Below, piece by piece: positions 23,313 through 30,935 of a stretch of 38,574 nt of DNA. The stretch is from the NCBI GenBank assembly GCA_013697055.1, contig JACCXK010000052.1:1-38574 (forward strand), read 5' to 3'. The DNA comes from Alphaproteobacteria bacterium. Its GTDB lineage: Bacteria; Pseudomonadota; Alphaproteobacteria; Micropepsales; Micropepsaceae. A program made the position numbers and the translations under genes. How positions within the stretch are numbered: the stretch's first letter is position 1; every line of letters starts with the position of its first letter. The notes under the pieces are model-generated. The model had not been told where the DNA came from, made no database searches, and saw only the letters and a program-made list of their open reading frames with translations.

Positions 23313-24214
23313 GCGTTGACCTTTTTCGGACCGATGAACTTCAACGCCATGCGGGCCATGAACGGCACAAAGCGCGGACGCTTGAGCCGGTTGTCATAGG
23401 GCTTCAGCCGGCGGTCATTCTCGGCGACGCAAATGGCGATCAGCTCGCCGACATTGATGTCCGAACCCAGCTGCTCGGCGCCGGTGACGGTGAAGTTGTT
23501 GTCCTGCTCGCCGTTGGACACGTCCGAGGCGATGCCCATGCGCTCATAGATCAGGAACAGCCAGACCGCGAGCACCTTCAGTTCAAAATAGGGCCGGCGC
23601 CAAAACGGCATGTTGCGTCGATGCCAGGCGACCCAGTTCACAAAGAACAATATATGGCGGGCTTCCTCATTCACCACCGGATCGAAGGTCTGGATCAGCT
23701 CGGGCGGGAAATAACCGGTGTCTTTCGCCGCCTTGAACAGGCCAAAGGCGAAGAAGGAGTCGATGCATTCGCTATAGCCGGTGACCATGAAGGCCCATTC
23801 CGGATTCTTCGGCTTCTCATAGACCGGCTCGGGCGCCAGCTTGATGCCATAGGCTTCCACAAGATTGGCCAGCACATGACGATGACGGCGTTCCTCGAAC
23901 CCGTTCAGCTCCACCGCCTTGCGCAGCAACACGTCGGGAATGCTTTCGGCATAGGTGCAGACATTCAGCCCCGCGCGGTTCTCGGTCTGCACCGCGATGT
24001 CCCAGATCGGCAGGGCGGTGATGCGTCTCTCGGCTTCCTCGCCCAGCTTGGGCCAGTCCAGCACCGCCGGCTTGTAAGGGTCATGGGTGTCCAGCAAGGT
24101 CTTGCAGAACAGCCGCTTGTGCGCGTCCGAGCCGAACTTGATCGGGCCGTCATCGGGCCAGGCGCCGGTGTCGCGCGTCAGGTCGGGTGGAATGGCAAAG
24201 GCGTGGCTGCTCAA
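23309..24214 (-). CDS. ferritin-like di-iron protein in hopanoid operon (copy B)
   Basis: About 301-aa paralogue of the downstream copy A. The di-iron pattern is again complete: TENRAG, EERRH, GYSECIDSFF and EEARH, in the same order and with similar spacing. FFVNWVAWHRRN follows the last ligand. A short hydrophobic stretch (VLAVWLFLIYERM) lies near residue 205. I place the start at a TTG at 24214, since AGGGAG sits six bases upstream and no in-frame ATG exists before the conserved part. A second TTG at 24271 lacks a ribosome site. Its stop overlaps the ATG of copy A. Function unknown; see findings. Confidence 0.75.
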   Translation of the reverse strand: MSSHAFAIPPDLTRDTGAWPDDGPIKFGSDAHKRLFCKTLLDTHDPYKPAVLDWPKLGEEAERRITALPIWDIAVQTENRAGLNVCTYAESIPDVLLRKAVELNGFEERRHRHVLANLVEAYGIKLAPEPVYEKPKNPEWAFMVTGYSECIDSFFAFGLFKAAKDTGYFPPELIQTFDPVVNEEARHILFFVNWVAWHRRNMPFWRRPYFELKVLAVWLFLIYERMGIASDVSNGEQDNNFTVTGAEQLGSDINVGELIAICVAENDRRLKPYDNRLKRPRFVPFMARMALKFIGPKKVNA

Positions 24215-24276
24215 GGACGGCTCCCTATTCGCTACTGCAATACCCCTTTGGCCGGGGCAATTGAATACCAAAATAT

Positions 24277-24293
24277 GGGCGGCCAGACCGCCC
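24277..24293 (-). other. hairpin between hpnK and ferritin-like copy B
   Basis: GGGCGG/CCGCCC with a 5-nt loop lies in the only sizeable gap (96 bases) of the upper half of the operon. On the minus strand it is followed by ATATTTTGG, a weak T-rich stretch. The gap is AT-rich. It might be a partial terminator or mark an internal promoter region for the genes below it. I see no clear promoter. Confidence 0.3.
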
Positions 24294-24310
24294 TTAAGTC
24301 ATTGATTTTG

Positions 24311-25150
24311 TTAGTTTGAAAAGTCACCAAAGCCGCCGGTTTTGATACCCTGCGCCGTCAGACTCGCCTTCACCGCCGGATTGGTCAGAGCGGCCAGTTC
24401 GGAAGCGTACTGATAGCCCGGCGCCGAACCCGGATAAGGACCGGTGGCCGGATGGGTATAAATCTCACTCAGGCCCTCCGGCAGATGCGCGATCAGCCCC
24501 GCCAGCCGGCTTTGCGTCATCGCCCCCGACCAGGCCAGGCCGAACACCGCGTCAGGCGCGGTGATGCCGGCCTTGGTAAAGCGGCCGCGCAACGCCCGCG
24601 CGAACGGCGCGGTCAGCGCCACCATACCGGATGCCTTGTGCGCTTCAATGCGGCCCAGCACATCCTGCGGCTCCAGCGGCACCCGCGCGCCCTTCACACG
24701 ATGCTTCTTGCCGATTTTCACGATCAGCGAGGCGATGGTGGGATGCAGGTGGAAATGCTTGTGGGCGTTGACGTGGTCCAGCTTCAGGCCGGTGGCTTCA
24801 AATGCCTCAAACTGGGCTTCGATCTCGGCCGCCAGCTGGGCGCGCACTTTCGGCAGGAAAAACATCGCCGCCCCTGCCCGTGCCATGTCGGTACGGAAAG
24901 TCCCGCTGGCGTCCACCAGGTCCGGCACCGCATTGCGCGGCAGGATCGGCTTGCCCTCGACCAGAACAAGATGAAGCCCGACCCGAAGCTCTGGCATGGA
25001 TTTGGCGCGGATAACAGCGTCGCCCGCGGCGGCGCCCGCCACCATCAGGCTGGCGGCGGAGAGAATGCCATCGCAATGGGCGCGTTCGACCGCCTCGTTG
25101 ACTTCGAGTGCGGCACCGAAGTCATCCGCCGTGACGATCAGGCGTTTCAC
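24311..25150 (-). CDS. hpnK: hopanoid N-acetylglucosamine deacetylase HpnK (YdjC/ChbG family)
   Basis: 279-aa YdjC-like carbohydrate deacetylase. HpnK removes the acetyl group from the N-acetylglucosaminyl hopanoid made by HpnI, giving the glucosamine form. The metal-binding TADDFG is at residues 7-12, and the histidine cluster HVNAHKHFHLHP sits near residue 125. The start is a GTG two bases after the hpnJ stop. The order hpnI-hpnJ-hpnK on one strand is a compact head-group module. Confidence 0.9.
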   Translation of the reverse strand: MKRLIVTADDFGAALEVNEAVERAHCDGILSAASLMVAGAAAGDAVIRAKSMPELRVGLHLVLVEGKPILPRNAVPDLVDASGTFRTDMARAGAAMFFLPKVRAQLAAEIEAQFEAFEATGLKLDHVNAHKHFHLHPTIASLIVKIGKKHRVKGARVPLEPQDVLGRIEAHKASGMVALTAPFARALRGRFTKAGITAPDAVFGLAWSGAMTQSRLAGLIAHLPEGLSEIYTHPATGPYPGSAPGYQYASELAALTNPAVKASLTAQGIKTGGFGDFSN

Positions 25151-25152
25151 GC

Positions 25153-26580
25153 CTAGGAGACGATCATGTCTTCGCGATTCTTGAGGAACTGGAAGAACTC
25201 CACGCCTTCGCGCAACCGGCGCACCAGCATGTCGCGGCTGGTGAGCATTTCCTTGACGATCTCGGCGATCTTGGACGGGCGGAAATAGAACTTCTTGTAG
25301 AAGTCTTCCACCGAATTGAAGATCTCGGTGTGGCCCAGATGCGGATAATTCAGCGGCGCGATCTGGGTGCCGTCGTCCGTCAGCAAGTCCACGTCGGACG
25401 CGAACCAGCCATTTTCCTTGGCCTGCTTGTAGAGGAAGGTGCCCGGATAGGGCGCCGCCAGCGACACCTGGATGGTGTGCGGGTTCACGTCCTTGGCGAA
25501 TTGCAGGGTTTCCTGGATGGTTTCGCGGGTCTCGCCCGGCAGGCCCAGGATGAAGGTGCCGTGCACCACGATGCCCAGATCATGGCAATCCTTGGAGAAG
25601 CGGCGGGCGACATCGACCAACAGTCCCTTCTTGATGTTGTGCAGGATCTGCTGGTTGCCGGATTCATAACCGACCAGGAGCAGGCGAAGGCCGTTGGCCT
25701 TCATCACTTCCAGGGTCTTGCGCGGCACATTCGCCTTGGCATTGCACGACCAGGTCACCTTCAGCGGGCCCAGCGCCTTGGCCAGTTCTTCCACACGGTC
25801 GTGATTGTCGGTCAGGGTGTCGTCGTCGAAGAAGATTTCCCGCACTTCCGGGAAATTGTCCTTCACATACTGCACGTCCTGCACCACGCGGGCGGTGGAC
25901 ATGAAGCGGTACTTGTGGCCGCCGATGGTCTGGGGCCATAGGCAGAAGGTGCAGCGCGACTTGCAGCCGCGGCCGGTGTACCAGGACATGTAGGGGTGCA
26001 GCAGGTAGCCGCCGAAATACTTCTTCACATCGAGCTGCTTGTAATAGGGCAGCACCGACGGCAGCTTGTCCATGTCCACCAGAATTTCGCGCTCGGGGTT
26101 CGAGACGATCTGGCCGGCGGCGTCGCGATAGGTCAGGCCCTTGATGGTGGACCAGTCCGCGCCTTCGGCGATTTCCTTGATGGTGAAGTCGTATTCATTG
26201 CGCGCCACGAAATCCAGTTCCGGGCAGGCGGCCATGCTTTCGTTCGGCTCGACCGCGACCTTGGCGCCGATGAAGCCGATCTTGGCGGTAGGATTGAGTT
26301 CGCGCACCAGGCGCGCGCTCTTGCAGTCGGACTTGAACGATGGCGTCGAGGTGTGGATGACGATCAGCTCATGCGCCTTCACATCGTCTTCGATGTCCTT
26401 GAAGGACAGGTTGTGCGGCGGGGCGTCGATCAGGCGCGAGCCCGGCACCATCGCGGCCGCCTGGGCCAGCCAGGTGGGAAACCAGAAGCTCTTCACTTCC
26501 CGCTTCATCTGGTAGCGCGCGCCGGCGCCGCCGTCATAACCCTCGAAAGAAGGCGCCTGCAGGAAAAGGGACTTCATCAT
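25153..26580 (-). CDS. hpnJ: radical SAM protein HpnJ (cyclitol ether formation)
   Basis: 475-aa B12-binding-type radical SAM enzyme. HpnJ contracts the ring of bacteriohopanetetrol glucosamine to the cyclitol ether head group. An N-terminal Rossmann-like cobalamin-type region (about 1-140) precedes the radical SAM core with CxxxCxxC in GRGCKSRCTFC, cysteines at about 206, 210 and 213. I start at the second ATG (26580), which has AGAGG seven bases upstream; the first (26586) lies only one base from it. It is between hpnI and hpnK, coupled to hpnK by a two-base gap. Confidence 0.92.
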   Translation of the reverse strand: MMKSLFLQAPSFEGYDGGAGARYQMKREVKSFWFPTWLAQAAAMVPGSRLIDAPPHNLSFKDIEDDVKAHELIVIHTSTPSFKSDCKSARLVRELNPTAKIGFIGAKVAVEPNESMAACPELDFVARNEYDFTIKEIAEGADWSTIKGLTYRDAAGQIVSNPEREILVDMDKLPSVLPYYKQLDVKKYFGGYLLHPYMSWYTGRGCKSRCTFCLWPQTIGGHKYRFMSTARVVQDVQYVKDNFPEVREIFFDDDTLTDNHDRVEELAKALGPLKVTWSCNAKANVPRKTLEVMKANGLRLLLVGYESGNQQILHNIKKGLLVDVARRFSKDCHDLGIVVHGTFILGLPGETRETIQETLQFAKDVNPHTIQVSLAAPYPGTFLYKQAKENGWFASDVDLLTDDGTQIAPLNYPHLGHTEIFNSVEDFYKKFYFRPSKIAEIVKEMLTSRDMLVRRLREGVEFFQFLKNREDMIVS

Positions 26581-26632
26581 CGTCATACCTCTAGGCCCGA
26601 AACGTCGGGAACAGCAGGGAACTTTCAGGTCC

Positions 26633-27784
26633 TCAGACCTGGGACATCGCGCCCGAAGGCTCTACCGCAAAGTGGCTTCCGCGCCAATGCACGGTTTCGC
26701 CAAACAGCGAGGCCACGAAGACCGCGAAACTCAACAGGTCGCGCAGGGGCACCAGCCAATAAGGGCCGGCATAGGTACCGAAATGCCCGTCAATCCGGGC
26801 TTTCAGGAAGAAACGGGCGGCCAGGGTCAGCGCCAGTGCGGCGAGGCTGACAGTGTTAAAATCCAGAAAGATGGCGCTCATCAGGGCGAAGGCAAAGCCA
26901 TGGGTGATAAAGCTGCCGGCATGGCCTGCCGGGTTCACCAGCCGGATGGTGCGGCTCCAGCGCAATTCGTGGCGGAACAATTCGCCGACGCTGTCTTCCG
27001 CCGTGGTGTGGCCAACGCCCATGGCCGGGATGGCCAGGGTGTAACCCTTGGCGCGCACGGCGCGGCCCATCTCATAATCATCGGCCAGCTGATCGGCGAA
27101 GGCGGCGAAACCGCCGACCTCGTCCAGGGTCTGGCGGCGCAGCGCAATGGTCGAACCGAAGCAGGGCGTGGCAAGGCCGAGGCTGGTGCCCAGTACTGCA
27201 TTGGGCAGGAAGGTATAAGACGTGCCCATCGCCGCCAGCGAAGACCACAGCCTGTGGCCATCCTTGGCCGGCTCGCCGGTATAGAGACACGTGACGATGC
27301 CGACATTCGGACGCGCCAGCGCCGTAGTTACCTGGGCCAGCCATTTGTGGCCCACGGCGATGTCGCTGTCTGACAGCACCAGCGTGTCATGGCGCGCGGT
27401 GGGCAGCATGTTGATCAGGTTGGAAATCTTGGCATTGGCGCCGTAGAGCGCGGTGTCCGCCACGATGGCGGTATCGCTGTCCGGATACTTAGCCTGCAAC
27501 GCGCGCACCACTTCGATGGCGGGGTCGGCTTCGTCATGCACGCCGAACAAGATTTGCACCGGGCCGGCATAGTCCTGGGTGAAGAAGGTCTCCAGGTTCT
27601 GGAACAGATCCGGCTCGCAACGGTGCAGCGGCTTCAGGATGGTGACAGCGGGGCTGGGCGCGGCCGTGCCCTGCCCTTCCTGCATGAAGCGACCAACCAG
27701 CACGGCGGAGAGCAGCGCATAGCCGGCACCGATCACGGCCACCGCCGCCAACAAACCGCCGATGTCGAAGAATAACGAATGCAT
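26633..27784 (-). CDS. hpnI: hopanoid glycosyltransferase HpnI (ceramide glucosyltransferase-like)
   Basis: 383-aa membrane GT of the GT21-like group. HpnI adds N-acetylglucosamine to bacteriohopanetetrol. An N-terminal membrane helix (about 5-30) is followed by KPLHRCEPDL, the DSDIAVG metal site, a DDYEMG acidic motif and RHELRWSR, which is the (Q/R)xxRW-type motif of processive and ceramide-type enzymes. Two or three membrane segments end the protein. I use the ATG at 27784; a GTG at 27790 is possible. It is the first gene of the minus-strand operon, below a region with clear inverted repeats. Confidence 0.9.
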   Translation of the reverse strand: MHSLFFDIGGLLAAVAVIGAGYALLSAVLVGRFMQEGQGTAAPSPAVTILKPLHRCEPDLFQNLETFFTQDYAGPVQILFGVHDEADPAIEVVRALQAKYPDSDTAIVADTALYGANAKISNLINMLPTARHDTLVLSDSDIAVGHKWLAQVTTALARPNVGIVTCLYTGEPAKDGHRLWSSLAAMGTSYTFLPNAVLGTSLGLATPCFGSTIALRRQTLDEVGGFAAFADQLADDYEMGRAVRAKGYTLAIPAMGVGHTTAEDSVGELFRHELRWSRTIRLVNPAGHAGSFITHGFAFALMSAIFLDFNTVSLAALALTLAARFFLKARIDGHFGTYAGPYWLVPLRDLLSFAVFVASLFGETVHWRGSHFAVEPSGAMSQV

Positions 27785-27864
27785 GGTCACTATCTGGGAG
27801 CCCCCGCCCGTAGATACTTATTAAATCTCGCGCTTCGAGGGGGGAAGGCCAATTTTCTGACAAT

Positions 27865-27891
27865 TTGCGACAATTAGACATCCTGTCGCAA
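27865..27891. promoter_or_regulatory. inverted repeat, candidate operator for hpnI operon / TPR gene
   Basis: TTGCGACA (27865-27872) and TGTCGCAA (27884-27891) are perfect inverted copies 11 bases apart; with one mismatch the arms extend to 11 bp. A further direct GACAATT copy lies just left (27859-27865). The centre-to-centre spacing of the arms is 19 bases, about two helical turns, as for a dimeric regulator. It sits in the divergent region, 80-107 bases upstream of hpnI. The regulator is unknown. Confidence 0.5.
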
Positions 27892-27924
27892 TTTTGCCAA
27901 CCCCTTGAACACAAAAGGCTTAAT

Positions 27925-27941
27925 CGTGACCATCCGTCACG
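27925..27941. promoter_or_regulatory. inverted repeat CGTGAC-N5-GTCACG
   Basis: A perfect 6-bp inverted repeat (TCGTGAC..GTCACGT context) 5 bases apart, 44 bases upstream of the TPR gene and 141 bases upstream of hpnI. The shape suits a small dimeric regulator. No known operator is claimed. Confidence 0.4.
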
Positions 27942-27984
27942 TTTTAGTCCTGCAGGCTCCGCACCGCTCCTATAGGATGCCGTC

Positions 27985-29796
27985 ATGGCGGCACCCCAGG
28001 CAAATCCGGCCCTTTTTCAGGCCCTTGGGACAGCGAGTCAGGCGCTGCGAGCCGGCGATCCCGATGCGGCCGACCGGGCATTGGCCCCGATGCTTGGCCA
28101 AGACGACCCGCGGGTGCTGCACCTGGCAGGGCTGGTGCGCATGCACCAGGAGCGTCACGAAGAGGCCGCCGAGCTTTTTGCCCGCGCCCGCGCCGCCGAT
28201 CCGGGCGAGGCGTTGCTGGCCTTCAGCCATGGCACGGCGCTGCGCTGGCTGCAGCGTGGCGATGAAGCGGCCCAGGCCTTCAAAGCCGCCGTGGCGCTCA
28301 AGCCCGATTATGGCGAAGCCTATTTCGAGGCCATCAACGCCTTTCAGGAAATGGGCGACTTGAAAGAGGCCGAGAGCCTCGCGCGCCAATGGCTGCGGGT
28401 GATGCCGGAGAATGTGCGCGCCCGGCTGTCGCTGGGTGACATATTGCTGGCGGCCCGGCGTCTCGCCGAAGCCGAAATGCCCTTGCGCGAAGCGCTGGCC
28501 GGCGCGGCATCGCCGGAAGGCCGCGCGGTTCTCCACCAAAGACTGGGCCTGGCGCTGCGCCGGCAACACAAGAATGAAGACGCGCTGGCGCATTATGAAA
28601 GCGCGGTGACGCTGGACCCCGATCCGGTCTCCGATGCCATCCGGGTGGAGATTTTGCAGGACCTGAAACGCTATGACGAGGCGGTGCTGATTTCGCAAAG
28701 CCTGGTGGCGCGCGATCCGGCCAATCCGCAATGGCACAAGCTTCACAATGACCTGATGTACCGGCTGGGACATGAGGATTATCTCAAATCCTATGGCCGC
28801 GCGCCCCAGAGTGCCGAACTCCTGATGTCCAAGGCCTATTTCCTCACCCATGAAAAGCGGGGCGAGGAAGCGCATGAAGCCTATAGCGCCGCCCTGGCGC
28901 TGGCGCCGGACGACAAGGCGGCCGCGATCGGCGTGGGCAATGCCCTGAACCTGATGCAGCGTCCCGGCGAGGCGCTGAAGGTCTTCGAACAGGTGATGGC
29001 AAAATACGGCGAAGACGCAAATCTTTTGAGTTGCGCCGCCGAGGGCGCCATCCTGTCGGGCGATCCCGAACGTGCCGCGATGCTGTGCGAGAAAAACCTC
29101 GCTTTGGCGCCGCACGACCAGGTGGCGCTGGCGATGCTGGGCACGGCCTGGCGGATGCTGGGTGATGACCGCGACGAAGCGCTGAACGGCTATGACTCGC
29201 TGATCCGCATCTATGACCTGGAGCCGCCGGACGGCTTTTCGGACATGGAAATCTTCAATGCCGAGCTGAATGCCTGGCTGGACCGTGTGCATCCCGCCAC
29301 CCGCGAATATCTGGACCAGTCGCTGCGGGGCGGCAGCCAGACGCCCGACAAGCTGTTCGGGGCCGGTCACGAGCTGGTGGAAAAAATCCAGCGACGCATC
29401 CACGAAGCGGTGGAACGCTACATCGCGGATATGAAGCCCGACGAGAAGCATCCCCTTGCGGCACGCCGGGCGCGCGGTTTCGATTACACCGGCTCCTGGT
29501 CGTCACGGCTGAAGGATTGCGGGTTTCATACCAACCATATCCATCCCGAAGGCTGGATCAGTTCCTGCTATTATGTGGCGTTGCCCAAGGCGGTCGAAGA
29601 CACGGAAGGCCGGCAGGGCTGGATCAAATTCGGAGAGCCGGCGCTGGACGTGGCGCTGAAAGACCCGATCCGCCGCACCATCCAGCCGCGCGCCGGACGA
29701 TTGGTGCTGTTCCCGTCCTATATGTGGCATGGCACGGTGCCGTTCCGCGATACGCAGCCGCGCACCACGATCGCCTTCGACGCTGTACCGATCTAA
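27985..29796 (+). CDS. TPR protein with C-terminal 2OG-Fe(II) oxygenase-like domain
   Basis: 603 aa. Residues about 1-430 are tandem 34-residue TPR-like helices (for example the ALALAPDDKAAAIGVGNALN repeats). Residues about 490-603 match the putative 2OG-Fe(II) oxygenase family that often follows TPRs. Likely iron and cosubstrate residues are H518/H520 in HTNHIHPEGW, H582 in YMWHGT and R593 in RTTIAFD. There is no signal peptide. AGGA sits seven bases before the ATG. It is divergent from the hopanoid operon and overlaps the MetA-like gene by four bases at the 3' ends. Substrate unknown; TPRs suggest a protein partner or target. Confidence 0.8.
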   Translation: MAAPQANPALFQALGTASQALRAGDPDAADRALAPMLGQDDPRVLHLAGLVRMHQERHEEAAELFARARAADPGEALLAFSHGTALRWLQRGDEAAQAFKAAVALKPDYGEAYFEAINAFQEMGDLKEAESLARQWLRVMPENVRARLSLGDILLAARRLAEAEMPLREALAGAASPEGRAVLHQRLGLALRRQHKNEDALAHYESAVTLDPDPVSDAIRVEILQDLKRYDEAVLISQSLVARDPANPQWHKLHNDLMYRLGHEDYLKSYGRAPQSAELLMSKAYFLTHEKRGEEAHEAYSAALALAPDDKAAAIGVGNALNLMQRPGEALKVFEQVMAKYGEDANLLSCAAEGAILSGDPERAAMLCEKNLALAPHDQVALAMLGTAWRMLGDDRDEALNGYDSLIRIYDLEPPDGFSDMEIFNAELNAWLDRVHPATREYLDQSLRGGSQTPDKLFGAGHELVEKIQRRIHEAVERYIADMKPDEKHPLAARRARGFDYTGSWSSRLKDCGFHTNHIHPEGWISSCYYVALPKAVEDTEGRQGWIKFGEPALDVALKDPIRRTIQPRAGRLVLFPSYMWHGTVPFRDTQPRTTIAFDAVPI

Positions 29797-30782
29797 GCGC
29801 GGCGGCGGGTATGCACGCTGCGCGAGGCGGCGCGGCGCGCCTTGGCGGCGGCCACCAAAGTCAGCCAGTTGCCGAACAGCTTGATGGTGTTGTTGCGCCA
29901 CATCTGGCGCGGCAGGGCGCTGACGACAATTTCGTCGAAGCGCGCCAGGTCCGTCTCTCCGGCCATCTCCGTCAACTGGCCTTCGGTGGCGCGGTCGAAG
30001 TAATTTTCCGGCAGCGCAGGACGCTCGGCGCTTTCGCCGCGCAGGAAGCGGCCCATATCGCGCAGATATTCGCGGCCCAGGGTGCCCGGGTCATATTCGG
30101 GATGGCCCTGGAAGAACACAAAGCGGCTCTGGCCCGGCGGCTCGCGAGTGAAGATGTCGGCCTGGCCCCGACTTCCATCATTGAAGTTGAGGCGCGACAG
30201 CACGCGATAGCCCTTGGCGGCAAGATCGCTCTCGGCGATGTCGTTGCGGCGTGAATGCGGCACCGGCACGGCCGGGGTGGTGTTGAAGAACAACGGATCG
30301 TCCTCGACCCGCGTGCTGTCATAGACACCGGAAAGCTTCTTCGCCAACGGGCGGCGCGCGATGCCGTCCAGGTGCAGCACCGCGGCATGGGCGGCGAGGT
30401 CCGAAAACAAAGTCGAGATGGTGCCGATCTCGGCCCAGTCGATCAGATGGGCCAGCTCGGCCCAATAAGGTTCGTCGCGCAGGTCGGCGGCGCCGGGCTG
30501 GGCACCGGTGACGATCAGGGCATCGATATTGGCGGCCTGCAGGAAACCGGCATCGTCATAAAAGCCGGCCATGCGCGAGCGGGTCTCTTCGCTGCGGGGG
30601 ATCGATCGCAGCGAGAACAACCGGAGGCGCACATCCAGGGGGCCGGCCGAAGCCTTCAGCAGGCGGGCGAATTGCAGCTCGGTGGCGCGCAGCGCCGCAT
30701 CGGGCATGTTGTTGACCAGCCCGACATGAATGGCGGTGCGGTTGTGGCCGCCGCCCAGCAGGAATTGTTCGACCCGGCTCAT
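29793..30782 (-). CDS. MetA (homoserine O-succinyltransferase)-family protein with Cys-to-Asp change
   Basis: 329 aa with end-to-end similarity to MetA: DALIVTGA (88-94), a YW...WAEIGTISTLF segment, KKLSGVYD (148-155), PHSR (175-178), GHPEYD (226-231) and NYF further on. MetA acylates homoserine at the start of methionine synthesis through a nucleophilic Cys (C142 in E. coli, in LFVCWAVQAA). Here the aligned segment is LFSDLAAHAA, so the nucleophile position is D128 (codon GAC). H227 and E229 of the catalytic set are kept. It is either inactive as a transferase or works on another reaction. It is convergent with the TPR gene. I saw no SAM-II riboswitch upstream. Confidence 0.8.
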   Translation of the reverse strand: MSRVEQFLLGGGHNRTAIHVGLVNNMPDAALRATELQFARLLKASAGPLDVRLRLFSLRSIPRSEETRSRMAGFYDDAGFLQAANIDALIVTGAQPGAADLRDEPYWAELAHLIDWAEIGTISTLFSDLAAHAAVLHLDGIARRPLAKKLSGVYDSTRVEDDPLFFNTTPAVPVPHSRRNDIAESDLAAKGYRVLSRLNFNDGSRGQADIFTREPPGQSRFVFFQGHPEYDPGTLGREYLRDMGRFLRGESAERPALPENYFDRATEGQLTEMAGETDLARFDEIVVSALPRQMWRNNTIKLFGNWLTLVAAAKARRAASRSVHTRRRA

Positions 30783-30935
30783 CCTTCCAGCCTAGCGTGC
30801 GGGGATTAACAAATTCCCGGTGCGATGCACGAGCGGAACGGGGTGCGCATTAACGCCGCTTCCACGCAAAGCAGCGGAATCCGCGCCAGCACATTTCATG
30901 TCCGTTTCAATTTGAGACAGAGAGGGATGGAACGC

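Noticed and set aside
22464-24214. Ferritin-like pair as bacterioferritin or iron storage
   Set aside because: Proteins are too long, ligands fit an oxidase-type E-ExxH-E-ExxH pattern, and the genes are coupled to hopanoid genes.
22464-24214. Ferritin-like pair as HpnR or HpnP methylases
   Set aside because: Those are radical SAM/B12 enzymes with CxxxCxxC; no such motif is present in either protein.
27970-29451. 493-aa minus-strand open frame over the TPR gene
   Set aside because: Antisense shadow; the plus-strand protein has clear repeats and a domain.
30783-30935. SAM-II riboswitch upstream of the MetA-like gene
   Set aside because: A likely place in Alphaproteobacteria, but I could not find the conserved pseudoknot sequence; only a GCTGCTT/AAGCGGC-type hairpin is present.
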